Positions 1-9,345 of a stretch of 15,840 nucleotides of DNA are shown one piece after another; within the stretch, counting starts at the first letter, position 1; every line of letters begins with the position of its first letter. Source of the stretch: Acidobacteriaceae bacterium (GTDB taxonomy: Bacteria; Acidobacteriota; Terriglobia; Terriglobales; Acidobacteriaceae). Below the pieces are notes generated by a model. It did not search any database, was not told the DNA's origin, and saw nothing but the letters and a program-made list of their open reading frames with translations. The DNA lies in the NCBI GenBank assembly GCA_031296355.1, contig JARLFX010000447.1:1-15840 (forward strand), given 5' to 3'. The position numbers and the translations under genes were made by a program.

Positions 1-3000
1 CAGCAACAGTCCCAGCGGCAACATCATCAGCCCCGCCATATACATCGGCGCAACCCCGGGCATGTGGTTTGCCGCCACGCCATTGGTTGCGATGGAGAGC
101 GTAGACGTCTGCACCGTGTTCGATCCGTTTGCCGTCAGCGTCAACGGCGTAAACGTGCAGTACACATTAGCCGGCAACGAACCGCAGCTCAGCGTCACCG
201 TCCCGGTATATCCGCCCACCGGCGTAAACGTGATCGTCGCGGCTCCCGTTGAACCGCTCGTGATCACCAGCGTCGTAGGCGACACCGAAAGACTGAACGA
301 TGGCGGCACAACTCCAGTAATCGTAGTGGCAGCAGAGACCGACGCAGCAAAGCTTGCGTCGCCCGCATAGCTTGCAGTCACCGGATTCGTCCCCACCACC
401 ATCCCCGTCGTCGCCAGTGTAGCCACACCCTGCGCATTCAAGACGCTGCTCCCCAGCGTTGTCGTTCCATCCAGGAAGGTTACGGTCCCCGTCGGCACGC
501 CGCCCGCGGATGTCACCGTGGCCGTCAGCGTCACACTCGTCCCTGTCGTCACCGTCGTCGCAGAAGCATTCAACCCCGTCACCGTCGTTGCCGTAGTCAC
601 GGTCAGCGTTCCCGGCACCACGGCGATGCTATAGTTCCCCGCCGATGTTCCAGCAGCAGTCGCGTTCACCGCATAGCTGCCCACCGCCGAACTCGCAGTC
701 GCCGTAGTTGTATACGCAACAGTCACGGTTGCACCCAGAGCATCTCCGTTCACCAACCCTGTCGCCGTCGATGTAAAGCTGGGCAGCGCCGCGCCGTATG
801 CCTTCGTTGCATTCGCAACCGTCACCGTCAGTGGCACAGCAGTCACAGACAAACTTCCCGGCACCACCGTAACGGTGTAGTTCCCCGCCGATGCTCCAGA
901 CACCGTCGCATTCACCGCATAGCTTCCCACCGCCGAAGCAGCAGTTGCCGCCGTCGTATAAGCCGGCGTCAGCGTCGTACCCAGTGCATCGCCGTTCACC
1001 AGACCAGCAGCAGTCGATGTAAAGCTTGGCAGCGCCGCACCATACGCCTTCGTCGCATTCGCAACCGTCACCGTCAATGGCACAGCAGTCACAGACAAAC
1101 TTCCCGGCACCACCGTAACGGTGTAGTTCGTAGCCGATGTTCCAGATACCGTCGCATTCACCGGGTAGCTTCCCACCGCCGAAGCAGTCGTTGCACCCGT
1201 GGAATACCCAACCGTCAGCGTCGCACCCAGCGCATCGCCGTTCACCAGTCCAGCAGCCGTCGCGGTAAAGCTCGGCAGCGCCGCACCGTATGCCTTCGTC
1301 GCGTTCGCCACCGTCACCGTCGCGGCAGCCTTCGTCACCGTGATCGAACCGTTCACGAAGGTGAAGCTGTAGTTGGTTGCGCTCAATGTTCCAATCGCCG
1401 GCGTCACCGGATAGCTTCCCACCGCGGACGCGCTGGTTGCCGTCGTCGTCACCGTTGCACTGCCAGACACCACGCTCGATGTCTCCGAGTTCACAAATCC
1501 AGTGATCGCAGCCGAGAGCGCAGGCACACTGCCTCCATACACCATCGTCGGCGAGTTGCCCGTCACCGTCAGCACGGCCTTCGCCACGGTAAAGTTCATC
1601 GCCGTAGCCGTCGATCCGCTATAGCTCGCGTCGCCGCCATAGGCCGCAATCAGAACATGGGAGCCCACCGCAGTTGTACCCGGAATTGTCAGCGTAGCCT
1701 GGCCTGCGCTCAACGCCACCGGCGTCAGCGCTACGCCGTCCAGCGAGAACGTCACCGAGCCCGTCGGCACGCCTGTTCCACTCGCCGGACTTATCGTCGC
1801 CGTCGCCGTCGTTCCCTGACCATAGGTCAGCGATGTAGATCCCATCTGTAGCGTGGTCAAACTTCCCGTGCCCGCCGTTACCACCGCCGCGCCTGAGGTT
1901 GACCCTGTAAAGTTGCTGTCGCCCGAATACACAACGGTGATGGAGTGTGTTCCATTCGCCAGTGCTGAGGTCGTATAGCTTCCCTCGCCCAGCGCATCCA
2001 GCGCCATGCTCGTCAGCACCGCAGCGCCGTCATAGAACGTCAGCGTTCCCGTTGGCACGCCCAGCGCCGGCGGAGCCACCCGCGCCACCATCGTCACACT
2101 TGCCCCCGGCGTAATCGTCAGCGAGGTAGCCGTCGGCACAACGCTGGCAATATAAGCCTTCAGCCCCGCCGTTGGACTCCATCCATCCGTTCCGCCCAGG
2201 AAGGTATCCGGCGCATACGCCGCCGCCGCGCTCGCCGTTAAGAATGTTGCATACTGCTCTCGTCCCGAGGTCGTATACGTTGGGCCATAGTTGCCATACT
2301 CCGCATACGTGCTCGTAGGCAGATAATTCGTCACGCCCGGCGTAAACTCTGACCAACCCGCCGCATTCAGCGTCTGGATCGAGTTATTGATAAACACGGT
2401 CGTCGAATACGGTCCCCACGGTCGTCCATACAAAAGGTTCGTCGGCGTGCCCAGGTCAGTCTCATTGGTGAGCGTGCTGTTCGTAATCACGTACCCGCTC
2501 AGGTAGTTCTGCGCGGAGTTCGCTGCATACAGCTTCTTCTGCGCCGTGATCGTAATGCCGCCGGTCGCCGTCAGGTTGTAGACCGAGTAGATGTTGCAGT
2601 TGTCAAACACCGCAGCCGCATCGCCAAAGATGTAATCCACATTCCCCGAGATCTTGTCCGCATAGAAGTACTGACGCGCCGGGCCATTGTTCGCATACAA
2701 CGTGTCCTGCCGCGCCATGATCTGCGAGTTGTACACCACATCCTTGTCACCGCTCAGGTACAGCGCCACGGATTGCGTATTCCCCGTCGCAGTCGGATTG
2801 TCTGCCTGGAACGTGTTGTTCACATAGATCGTCTCCATGTAGAAGTTGCTGCCCGTCACGCCCAGCGTTGCCGAAGCCTGATCGCTGCCGGTCTGCTGCG
2901 CATCCTGGCTTCCCGCCAGCACCACCTTCGTCGGGTCGCCGCCCAGTCCGCGCAACTGCACGTTCGACTTCGAAATCAGGTTCTGCCCCGTATACGTTCC

Positions 3001-6000
3001 CGGCCGCACATAGATCGCACCGCCGCCCGCGGGCAATGCTGCGATTGCAGCTGCCAGCGTCGCAAAGTTTCCCGAACCATCCACTGCCACAACATTCTGC
3101 GTCGGGCCCACGCCGCTCGTCGTCGCAGCCTTCACAATCGTCAGGCTGGGCACGCTGGCCGTAGCCGTCGCATAATCCACTGAGTCCGTCGGCGTAAACG
3201 TAACACCCAGCGCATAGGTTCCCACCGGCAGGAACGAGTTTGCCGTAATAGCTACCGGCGACCCGCCGCTCACCGTCGCCGTATACGCAAACACTCCCGG
3301 CAGCCCGCCACTGTTCGCATTCTCTACCGCGCTCAGCGGCGTTCCGTAGCCGACTGACGCCGCCGGCGACCAGTTCAAGACCGGAGCAGCCTGCGCCACC
3401 GTAAAGCTCCCCACGCTGGAGCTGCTCGCGGCAAACGCTCCCGTCGGCGTATACACCGCCGCAATCGAATGCGTCCCCGCTGTCAGCCCGGCAAAGCTGG
3501 CAGACGCAGCTTGCCCCGCACTCAGCGTCACCGCCGAGCCTGAGGTCGAATCCACAGTAAACACCACGCTGCCCGTCGGCGTAGCCGATCCGCTGTTCGC
3601 TGCAACCGTCGCTGTAAACGTCACGCTCTGCCCGTACACTGGAGCGCCAGGCGTAGGCGCAGACACAGTCGTCGTCGTCCCCACCGTCACCGTGCCTGAG
3701 CCGCTGAGCGTCAGCACCGGTGCACCGCCGCTCGAAGCGAGCGTCACCACATCTGTCAGCGTCCCTGTGGTCTGCGGAGAAAATATTCCCGTCACCCCGC
3801 ACGACGCACCCGCTCCCAGCGTTCCATTCGCAAACGCACATCCGCCGCTCGACGAAGCTGCCACGCTGAAGTCCGTAGCATCCGTCTGGGCAAACCCCGG
3901 CGCTGTGAATGACAACGAGCTGTTGCCCACATTGGTCAATACCGCGCTCACCGGCGTCGACGTATTCGCAAACGTCAACGTGCCTGCCGCGCGTCCCAGC
4001 ACGGTCACAGCCGTGGCCCCTGCATCGGCCAGGTACACCGTGCCCGAACCATTCACCGCCAGCCCTGCCGGCGAGCTCAACCCCGTCGCCAGCGCCGTCC
4101 CGGTAGAACTGCCTGCCGCGTACATCAGCACGCTCTCACTCGCGGCATCGGCCACATACACATCCGCTGCCGCATCCACGGCTATCGCCACCGGCAAAAT
4201 GCTTCCCAGGCTCAACACCGGCTGCGTCGAAGCTCCGGGCGCAATCTCCACCACCCGCGAATTTCCCTGGTCCAGCACATACAGATTGTTTGCCGCATCC
4301 ACGGCAAGCTGCGTCGGCCCGCTGAACCCACTGCCAATCATCACCTGCGACGATGGGGCCGCCGGCACCTCGACCACGCGCGAATTCCCCGTGTCTGCAA
4401 TGTACACATCGCCCGCTGAATCCACAGCCACGCCGCGCGGAGCATTCAACCCTGTCCCCACGGCAGACACCACACCCGCAACAGACACTGCCACCACGCG
4501 ATTATTGCCCGAGTCCGCTACATAGATGTTCCCTGTTCCATCCACCGTCACCTGGAACGGCTGCGATAGCCCACTCACCAACGTCACCGGCGTCGAACTT
4601 CCCGCCGCAAACTTCAGCAGCGTCCCTGCAGCCTTGTTCGCCACATACACGTTGCCCGCTGCGTCCACAGCTACGCCTTGCGGCGTCAGCCCTGTGCCCA
4701 GCGCGACAGCCGTCCCGGGATTCAAGACCAGCTTCGGCCCTGTCCCCGTCCCGCTCAGCGCAAATGTTTTAGCCGCGCCCGACGGATTTGACGTCACCGT
4801 AATCTGTCCTGTCCTGAACCCCGGCGCCGCTGGTGCAAACACCACCTGCACCGTGCAGTCACGCGTCGTATCCGCATTCGCCACGCATGCCGGCGTTCCG
4901 CTCACGGTAAAATCCGTCAGCCCCTGCGGCAGCGCAAACGTTGCACCCGTCTCGCCCGCGCCAAGATGCACCACCACCGCCTGCGTCAGCGTTCCGCCCA
5001 CCGCTGTAGCCGCAAAGCTCAAGTTCGACGACACCTTCCGTAGCCGCGCATTCCCCGGATCCGTCACATACAGATTGTTCTGTGCATCCATCGCAACCGC
5101 CTGCGCGCTCGACCCCACGTTCAAAGTGGCCGCCGTTCCCAGGCATCCGTCGCCGATCGTATCCGTAGCCGTTCCGCAAACCGTCGCCGCGCCGCCCGCC
5201 ACCGTCCGTATGTATCCCGTCTGCACGTCGAAGAACCACACTTCGTTCTTCCCGCCATCACCCAGGTAGAGATTCCCGTTGGCGTCGGCCGCAATCTTTG
5301 TAATGCCGCCCAGCGCGATACTGGGACCCAGCACCACGGTCCCCGCGCTATACGCTCCAGCACCGCCACCGGCAACGGTATAGATATACCCAGCCGTCGC
5401 AGTTGTTCCGCTGTTCGTCGCTGCAATCAGCGCAGCGACTGTAGTGCCGCCCTCATACACCACCCGCAACCGTGATACATCCGGAATAAAAATGTTCTGC
5501 TGGTTATCGACATAAACGCCCTGGGGCGCGCTGGTTCCGCTCGCCGTCGCCAGCCCATTGTCTGTAATCGTGGACGTAGTATTCCCCGCCACCGTATAGA
5601 TAGCGCCCTTCACCGGCGTAGTCGTCGACAGTCCGGTAAACGTACCCGCGTTATAGACCATCCGCACCAGCCTGTTGCCTACATCCGCGATGAACACGTT
5701 GCCAAGGTTGTCTACCCAGGCGCCACGCGGCCCATTCAGCGCCGCACTCGTGGCCACCGTCCCATCCGCCCCGTTCCCCGCCGTACCCAGGCTCGAAACA
5801 CTCGCCACTTGTCCGGCGACCAGCGACGCAATGTTCGTCACCGGATCGATACGATGCACCAGGTTGTCCGTATAGCCCGCGATATACAGGGCTCCTAGCT
5901 TGTCCGTCGCAATCCCGCGCGGCTTGAATCCGGTCATCTGCAGCGCGATGCAACCATCGCCCGCGGAATCGGTGTGCCCCGAGCAAACCGTGCCCCCGCC

Positions 6001-9000
6001 GGCGAATAGTTTGATCGTCCCAGAGAGCGCGTTGATCGAACGTACCCTGCTGTTCGCTGCATCGCCGATATAGACCGTACCAAACCCATCAGCTGCCAGT
6101 CCGCGCAGATCCGCCGAGAGCGTCGCCGCGCTGGCTGGTCCGCCATCGCCTGATGTCCCCGCCGTCCCATTTCCGGCAATCGTCGTAATCACCTGCGGCA
6201 GCAGCACCGGAGCCACGGGCACACCCGTCCCGCTCGCAGACACCACCACATACACTGAGCTTGCCTGCGACGCTCCATAGTTCGCATCGCCCCCATACGA
6301 AGCCGTCACCGTATGCGCTCCGATACTCAGCCCCATCGTCGCCAACGTGGCCGTCCCACTCACTGGCGTCACCACGGCCAGCGTCGCCAGCCCGTCATAG
6401 AACGTAATGCTGCCCGTAGGCGTCCCGCCGCTTGCTACGCTCAGCGCCGCGGTAAACGTCACGCTCTGCCCCGGCGTGGTTCTACCGCCGTTCGCATTCG
6501 ACGAAAGCGCCAGCGTCGTTGGCGCCAGCGCCGCCGTTACCACTGTTGCGGTAGACGTAGAGATCCCATACACGCTATCGCCGTTGTAAACCGCCGTGAT
6601 CGAGTGCGCTCCCACCGCCAGCGAGCTCGTTGAAAACTGCGCGGTCGTCGCATTCCCCGTGCCCGTACCCAGCGCCACCGTGCCCAGCAGCGTGGTCCCA
6701 TCGAAGAACGAAAACGTTCCTGTCTCTGTGCCCGCCGTTGTACTTGAAACCCCTGCCATAAGCATCACCGTCTGGCCAGGGAAGATCGACGTAGCGCTTG
6801 CGTTCAACGTCGTCGTCGTCGCTGCTCCTGCATTGATCGTGATCGTCAGGTTCGGGCTCGCCGCCGATGCAAAGTTCGTGTCTCCGCCGTAACTTCCAAA
6901 CGTCGTATTAGATCCCACCGCAAAAAACGAGGCCGTGGAGGTCACCACGGTCCACTGGATCGTCCCATTCACCAGCTGCTGGTTCGAAGGCGTCTTCCCG
7001 TTCACCTTGAACGCCATGTTCCCGGTAGGCACATCGGTCGAGCTTCCGTTGGCCGGCGCGACGCTGGCCGTAAACGTGATCGGCTGCCCCATCGTCACCG
7101 TCGTCGGGTTCGCCGTAAACGTCACCGCGCTCGATGCCTGCGTCACTGCCACCACCACCGCATTGGAGGTTGACGTACCGTAAGCCGTGTCTCCCGAATA
7201 CACCGCCGTAATCGTGTGCGAGATATTGCTCAACGAAGTCGTCGTATACGTCGCCGCTCCCGTCCCGTTTACCGCAGAAGTCGCCAGCGGATATGACCCA
7301 TCGAAGAACATCACCGTTCCCGTCGGCGTCCCTGAGCTGGCCGTCACCAGCGCCGTAAACGTCACGCTCTGCCCCGGGATCAGCGCGGTCCCACTCGCGC
7401 CCAGCGTCGTAGTCGTCGTTGCCCCACCCGTCACCAGCAGGCTGTAATTGCCAAATGTCTGCGCCAGGTAATTTGCATCGCCCGAGTAGCTCCCGGTAAT
7501 CGTATGCATCCCCGCGCTCAACGTTCCGATGTTGATGCTCACCGTGTTCGCATTGCCAAACTCCGCTGCCGCAGACAAAGTGGCCGTCCCCAGCACCGTA
7601 GAGCCCTCCATCAGGCTCACCGTTCCTGTCGGCGCCACCAGCTGCAGCGTCGTTGCCGGGTTCGGCCCCTTCGCCGCCAGGTACGAGGCATAGCTGGTCT
7701 CCCGCGGCGTCAGGATCTGCGCCTGCAATGTCACATTCTGCGATGTCGTCACCGTTGAAGGCCCATGCACGATCTCGCCCGCCAGCACATTAAACGCAGA
7801 CACCGGACAGCTGTAAGCCGCATTGGAATTGCTCACATTGTTCGTTACCGTATCGCCCACGCCCGCCAGGTAGCTCGCGAAGTTCACCGGACCCGGCCCC
7901 AGCGCAAACTGCGTGTACTGCGAAGACACCTGCCCCGCCGTAATCCCGTCGATCACCACATTGTTCAGGTTCATGCCCAGCACATCGGTGATTCCGTTGG
8001 TTGTCCCGCCGTCATACCCGACAAAGCTCACCTTCCCCGCCGTCAGTGCGTGCACGTTCGTGAAGTTGATGTTCCGGTACTGCGGTATGCTCGTCCCTGA
8101 AGCCGTCGTGTAATAGGCTGTCATGACAATCGGGTAGGATACATTCTGCATGCAGACGTTCTGGTACGTAACGTTCTGCACCAGCCCGCCAGACGTAGCG
8201 TCTGACTTGATTCTTAGTCCCGTCCCGCTTCCATTGGCCGCAACCTCATTGACCGTCAGCCCATTGACCAGCAGGTTTGAGATGCCGTAGGTCGTATGGC
8301 TTCCGATAGACATACCATGCCCGCTGAAGAAGTGAGCATTGTTCACCGTCATATTCTGCGTCAGCGGACTTGATCCGCCCGTCAGCGCGATTTCGTCGTC
8401 TCCATCGCTGAAGTACGCGTCCTGCACCGTCGTATTGTTGAACCCGCCCGGATCGAACCCATCCGTATTCCCCGTGTCATACGGCGTAATAATCTTCGTT
8501 CCCCACAAGATCATGTTGTTAGAGCTCGAAGCGGTCACATGAAAGTGCGGCGAGTTCTGAAACGTGATCCGGTACAGCGTCACATTCGCCGATGAGCTCA
8601 CGTTCAGCAGCACCGGGCTCACCTCATTACCGCCTGTCGCGTTGTCCCACCACGTCACCCCCGAGTCCGCGCCACCCACCAGCAGCGTCGCCCCGCCGCG
8701 CCCATCGATCGCACCGTACCCCATAATCGCCGCACCCGGCGCATTGTTGATCGAAATCAACGGCTGGCATCCTGACCCAGCGCCTCCAACACTGCCGCAG
8801 TTCGTACTCGTTCCCTTGTTGTAGTCTGCTGGATTCCGCGAGGCCATCACCCTCACGCCCGCGTCCACCAGCAGCGTCACTCCCGCCGGAATCGTGATCG
8901 GCTGAATGAGAAATGCGTTGAACGCTCCGCTCGGTGCCAGTTCCACCGCCTGCCCGGATGTACACGCAGACAAGGCGCTCTGCACCCGGCTCGTATCGAA

Positions 9001-9195
9001 CACCGTCTCCTGCGCCAGCGTCAGCCCGCCCGTCACCGTTGAGTCCGCCGTAATCGCCGCTTGCAGCGTCGCGCACTTCACCACCGGAATGACCGGCTCA
9101 CTCACGGTTCTTGTATCTTGTCCCACCGCGCCTATCGTGAAAAGGAACGGGAGAAGGAAATAAACGAAGGAGCGAAGGCTAGGGTGACAGTTCAT
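1..9195 (-). CDS. Giant secreted multidomain pectinase: GH28 polygalacturonase + NHL + CE8 pectin methylesterase + Ig/MBG repeats (3' end outside window)
   Basis: One frame is open from ATG 9195 to the left edge (3065 codons, no stop seen reading in register); GAGG lies 7 nt before the ATG. Residues 1-25 look like a signal peptide (cut near AVG|Q). GH28 covers about 45-420 with all four signatures: NTD (243-245), DD (266-267), GHG (292-294), RIK (328-330). Five Ig-like repeats (about 470-1000) carry PTGTV and YSGD-type motifs. NHL-type repeats (about 1000-1390 and 1490-1725, e.g. VYIADTGNSRVVEV) are each followed by a HYDIN/ASPM-like domain. CE8 covers about 2030-2345 with QDTLY (Asp2164), DYIFG (Asp2187) and GRPW (Arg2258). 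Ig-like, MBG-type and Ig-like modules follow, ending in hydrophobic MYMAGLMMLPLGLLL, probably a membrane or sorting segment. Known chemistry: CE8 demethylates homogalacturonan and GH28 hydrolyses it. Inference: one cell-bound or secreted protein does both. Only a few C-terminal residues are probably missing. Confidence 0.92.
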   Translation of the reverse strand, partial: MNCHPSLRSFVYFLLPFLFTIGAVGQDTRTVSEPVIPVVKCATLQAAITADSTVTGGLTLAQETVFDTSRVQSALSACTSGQAVELAPSGAFNAFLIQPITIPAGVTLLVDAGVRVMASRNPADYNKGTSTNCGSVGGAGSGCQPLISINNAPGAAIMGYGAIDGRGGATLLVGGADSGVTWWDNATGGNEVSPVLLNVSSSANVTLYRITFQNSPHFHVTASSSNNMILWGTKIITPYDTGNTDGFDPGGFNNTTVQDAYFSDGDDEIALTGGSSPLTQNMTVNNAHFFSGHGMSIGSHTTYGISNLLVNGLTVNEVAANGSGTGLRIKSDATSGGLVQNVTYQNVCMQNVSYPIVMTAYYTTASGTSIPQYRNINFTNVHALTAGKVSFVGYDGGTTNGITDVLGMNLNNVVIDGITAGQVSSQYTQFALGPGPVNFASYLAGVGDTVTNNVSNSNAAYSCPVSAFNVLAGEIVHGPSTVTTSQNVTLQAQILTPRETSYASYLAAKGPNPATTLQLVAPTGTVSLMEGSTVLGTATLSAAAEFGNANTVSINIGTLSAGMHTITGSYSGDANYLAQTFGNYSLLVTGGATTTTTLGASGTALIPGQSVTFTALVTASSGTPTGTVMFFDGSYPLATSAVNGTGAATYTTTSLSNISHTITAVYSGDTAYGTSTSNAVVVAVTQASSAVTFTANPTTVTMGQPITFTASVAPANGSSTDVPTGNMAFKVNGKTPSNQQLVNGTIQWTVVTSTASFFAVGSNTTFGSYGGDTNFASAASPNLTITINAGAATTTTLNASATSIFPGQTVMLMAGVSSTTAGTETGTFSFFDGTTLLGTVALGTGTGNATTAQFSTSSLAVGAHSITAVYNGDSVYGISTSTATVVTAALAPTTLALSSNANGGRTTPGQSVTFTAALSVASGGTPTGSITFYDGLATLAVVTPVSGTATLATMGLSIGAHTVTASYGGDANYGASQASSVYVVVSASGTGVPVAPVLLPQVITTIAGNGTAGTSGDGGPASAATLSADLRGLAADGFGTVYIGDAANSRVRSINALSGTIKLFAGGGTVCSGHTDSAGDGCIALQMTGFKPRGIATDKLGALYIAGYTDNLVHRIDPVTNIASLVAGQVASVSSLGTAGNGADGTVATSAALNGPRGAWVDNLGNVFIADVGNRLVRMVYNAGTFTGLSTTTPVKGAIYTVAGNTTSTITDNGLATASGTSAPQGVYVDNQQNIFIPDVSRLRVVYEGGTTVAALIAATNSGTTATAGYIYTVAGGGAGAYSAGTVVLGPSIALGGITKIAADANGNLYLGDGGKNEVWFFDVQTGYIRTVAGGAATVCGTATDTIGDGCLGTAATLNVGSSAQAVAMDAQNNLYVTDPGNARLRKVSSNLSFAATAVGGTLTQAVVVHLGAGETGATFALPQGLTDFTVSGTPACVANADTTRDCTVQVVFAPAAPGFRTGQITVTSNPSGAAKTFALSGTGTGPKLVLNPGTAVALGTGLTPQGVAVDAAGNVYVANKAAGTLLKFAAGSSTPVTLVSGLSQPFQVTVDGTGNIYVADSGNNRVVAVSVAGVVSAVGTGLNAPRGVAVDSAGDVYIADTGNSRVVEVPAAPSSQVMIGSGFSGPTQLAVDAANNLYVLDQGNSRVVEIAPGASTQPVLSLGSILPVAIAVDAAADVYVADAASESVLMYAAGSSTGTALATGLSSPAGLAVNGSGTVYLADAGATAVTVLGRAAGTLTFANTSTPVSAVLTNVGNSSLSFTAPGFAQTDATDFSVAASSSGGCAFANGTLGAGASCGVTGIFSPQTTGTLTDVVTLASSGGAPVLTLSGSGTVTVGTTTTVSAPTPGAPVYGQSVTFTATVAANSGSATPTGSVVFTVDSTSGSAVTLSAGQAASASFAGLTAGTHSIAAVYTPTGAFAASSSSVGSFTVAQAAPVLNWSPAASVGYGTPLSAVENANSGGLPGVFAYTATVSGGSPVAITANSFLPVGTYALGVTFTPTDSVDYATATASVPSLTIVKAATTSGVGPTQNVVAVDGSGNFATLAAAIAALPAGGGAIYVRPGTYTGQNLISKSNVQLRGLGGDPTKVVLAGSQDAQQTGSDQASATLGVTGSNFYMETIYVNNTFQADNPTATGNTQSVALYLSGDKDVVYNSQIMARQDTLYANNGPARQYFYADKISGNVDYIFGDAAAVFDNCNIYSVYNLTATGGITITAQKKLYAANSAQNYLSGYVITNSTLTNETDLGTPTNLLYGRPWGPYSTTVFINNSIQTLNAAGWSEFTPGVTNYLPTSTYAEYGNYGPTYTTSGREQYATFLTASAAAAYAPDTFLGGTDGWSPTAGLKAYIASVVPTATSLTITPGASVTMVARVAPPALGVPTGTLTFYDGAAVLTSMALDALGEGSYTTSALANGTHSITVVYSGDSNFTGSTSGAAVVTAGTGSLTTLQMGSTSLTYGQGTTATATISPASGTGVPTGSVTFSLDGVALTPVALSAGQATLTIPGTTAVGSHVLIAAYGGDASYSGSTATAMNFTVAKAVLTVTGNSPTMVYGGSVPALSAAITGFVNSETSSVVSGSATVTTTATSASAVGSYPVTPAIGTLSATNYSFTFVNGSITVTKAAATVTVANATKAYGAALPSFTATAAGLVNGDALGATLTVGYSTGATTASAVGSYPVNATVSGTSATNYTVTVVPGSLSVTAVPLTVTVANATKAYGAALPSFTSTAAGLVNGDALGTTLTPAYTTAATAASAVGSYAVNATVSGASAGNYTVTVVPGSLSVTAVPLTVTVANATKAYGAALPSFTSTATGLVNGDALGATVTVAYTTTATASSAVGSYAVNATAAGTSAGNYSIAVVPGTLTVTTATTVTGLNASATTVTTGTSVTLTATVTSAGGVPTGTVTFLDGTTTLGSSVLNAQGVATLATTGMVVGTNPVTASYAGDASFAASVSAATTITGVVPPSFSLSVSPTTLVITSGSTGAATITFTPVGGYTGTVTLSCGSLPANVYCTFTPLTLTANGSNTVQTSTLSIATNGVAANHMPGVAPMYMAGLMMLPLGLLL
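569..1552 (-). repeat. Tandem 246-bp repeats encoding MBG-type domains
   Basis: Four in-frame units inside the giant gene have a period of 246 bp (82 residues). For example, the sequence beginning gcaaccgtcaccgtca at 815 recurs at 1061, and a variant lies at 1307. Each unit encodes a module with KAYGAALPSFT, GLVNGDALG, SAVGSYPVNA and NYTVTVVPGSL, which matches the MBG family seen in bacterial surface proteins. The 815 and 1061 copies are nearly identical around their junctions, which suggests recent duplication or homogenisation; the copy nearest 1552 is more diverged. Boundaries are approximate. Confidence 0.8.
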
Positions 9196-9254
9196 ACAGA
9201 GGCCTCAATATTCGAACGAAAAGTTAGTGAGTAGACATCTATGTTTTGGCGCAA

Positions 9255-9281
9255 GCCAACGCAGCCTCAAACTGCATTGGC
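9255..9281 (-). other. Hairpin in GH43-pectinase intergenic region
   Basis: GCCAA-C-GCAG pairs with CTGC-A-TTGGC around a 7-nt loop (9 pairs, one mismatch). It lies between the GH43 stop and the giant pectinase ATG, with no T-run on the minus strand after it, so it is not a standard intrinsic terminator. It might be an mRNA-stability or partial-termination element. Confidence 0.35.
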
Positions 9282-9306
9282 TCGCCTTACTGCACATCAA
9301 AGATCA

Positions 9307-9338
9307 CGGCAGCTTTGCGCACATGCGTGGCGCTGCCG
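9307..9338 (-). other. Hairpin just downstream of the GH43 stop
   Basis: Perfect 7-bp arms CGGCAGC (9307-9313) and GCTGCCG (9332-9338) lie directly after the GH43 stop codon in the direction of transcription. There is no T-tract. It could be a weak terminator or a 3'-end protecting stem that separates expression of the two polysaccharide enzymes. Confidence 0.35.
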
Positions 9339-9345
9339 CTCTATC

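Noticed and set aside
569..1552. CRISPR-like periodic repeats
   Set aside because: The period is 246 bp, in frame and protein-coding, with no short repeat/unique spacer alternation.
2747..3841. Minus-strand open frame of 364 codons in another register
   Set aside because: It overlaps the CE8 region in a different frame and has Cys/Gly/Asp-rich, low-complexity composition. The CE8 frame carries intact catalytic motifs.
3692..4525. Long plus-strand open frame (277 codons) opposite the giant pectinase
   Set aside because: It is antisense to the NHL region. Its Pro/Ser/Thr/Ala-rich composition follows from the repeats on the other strand, and there is no ribosome site or recognisable fold.
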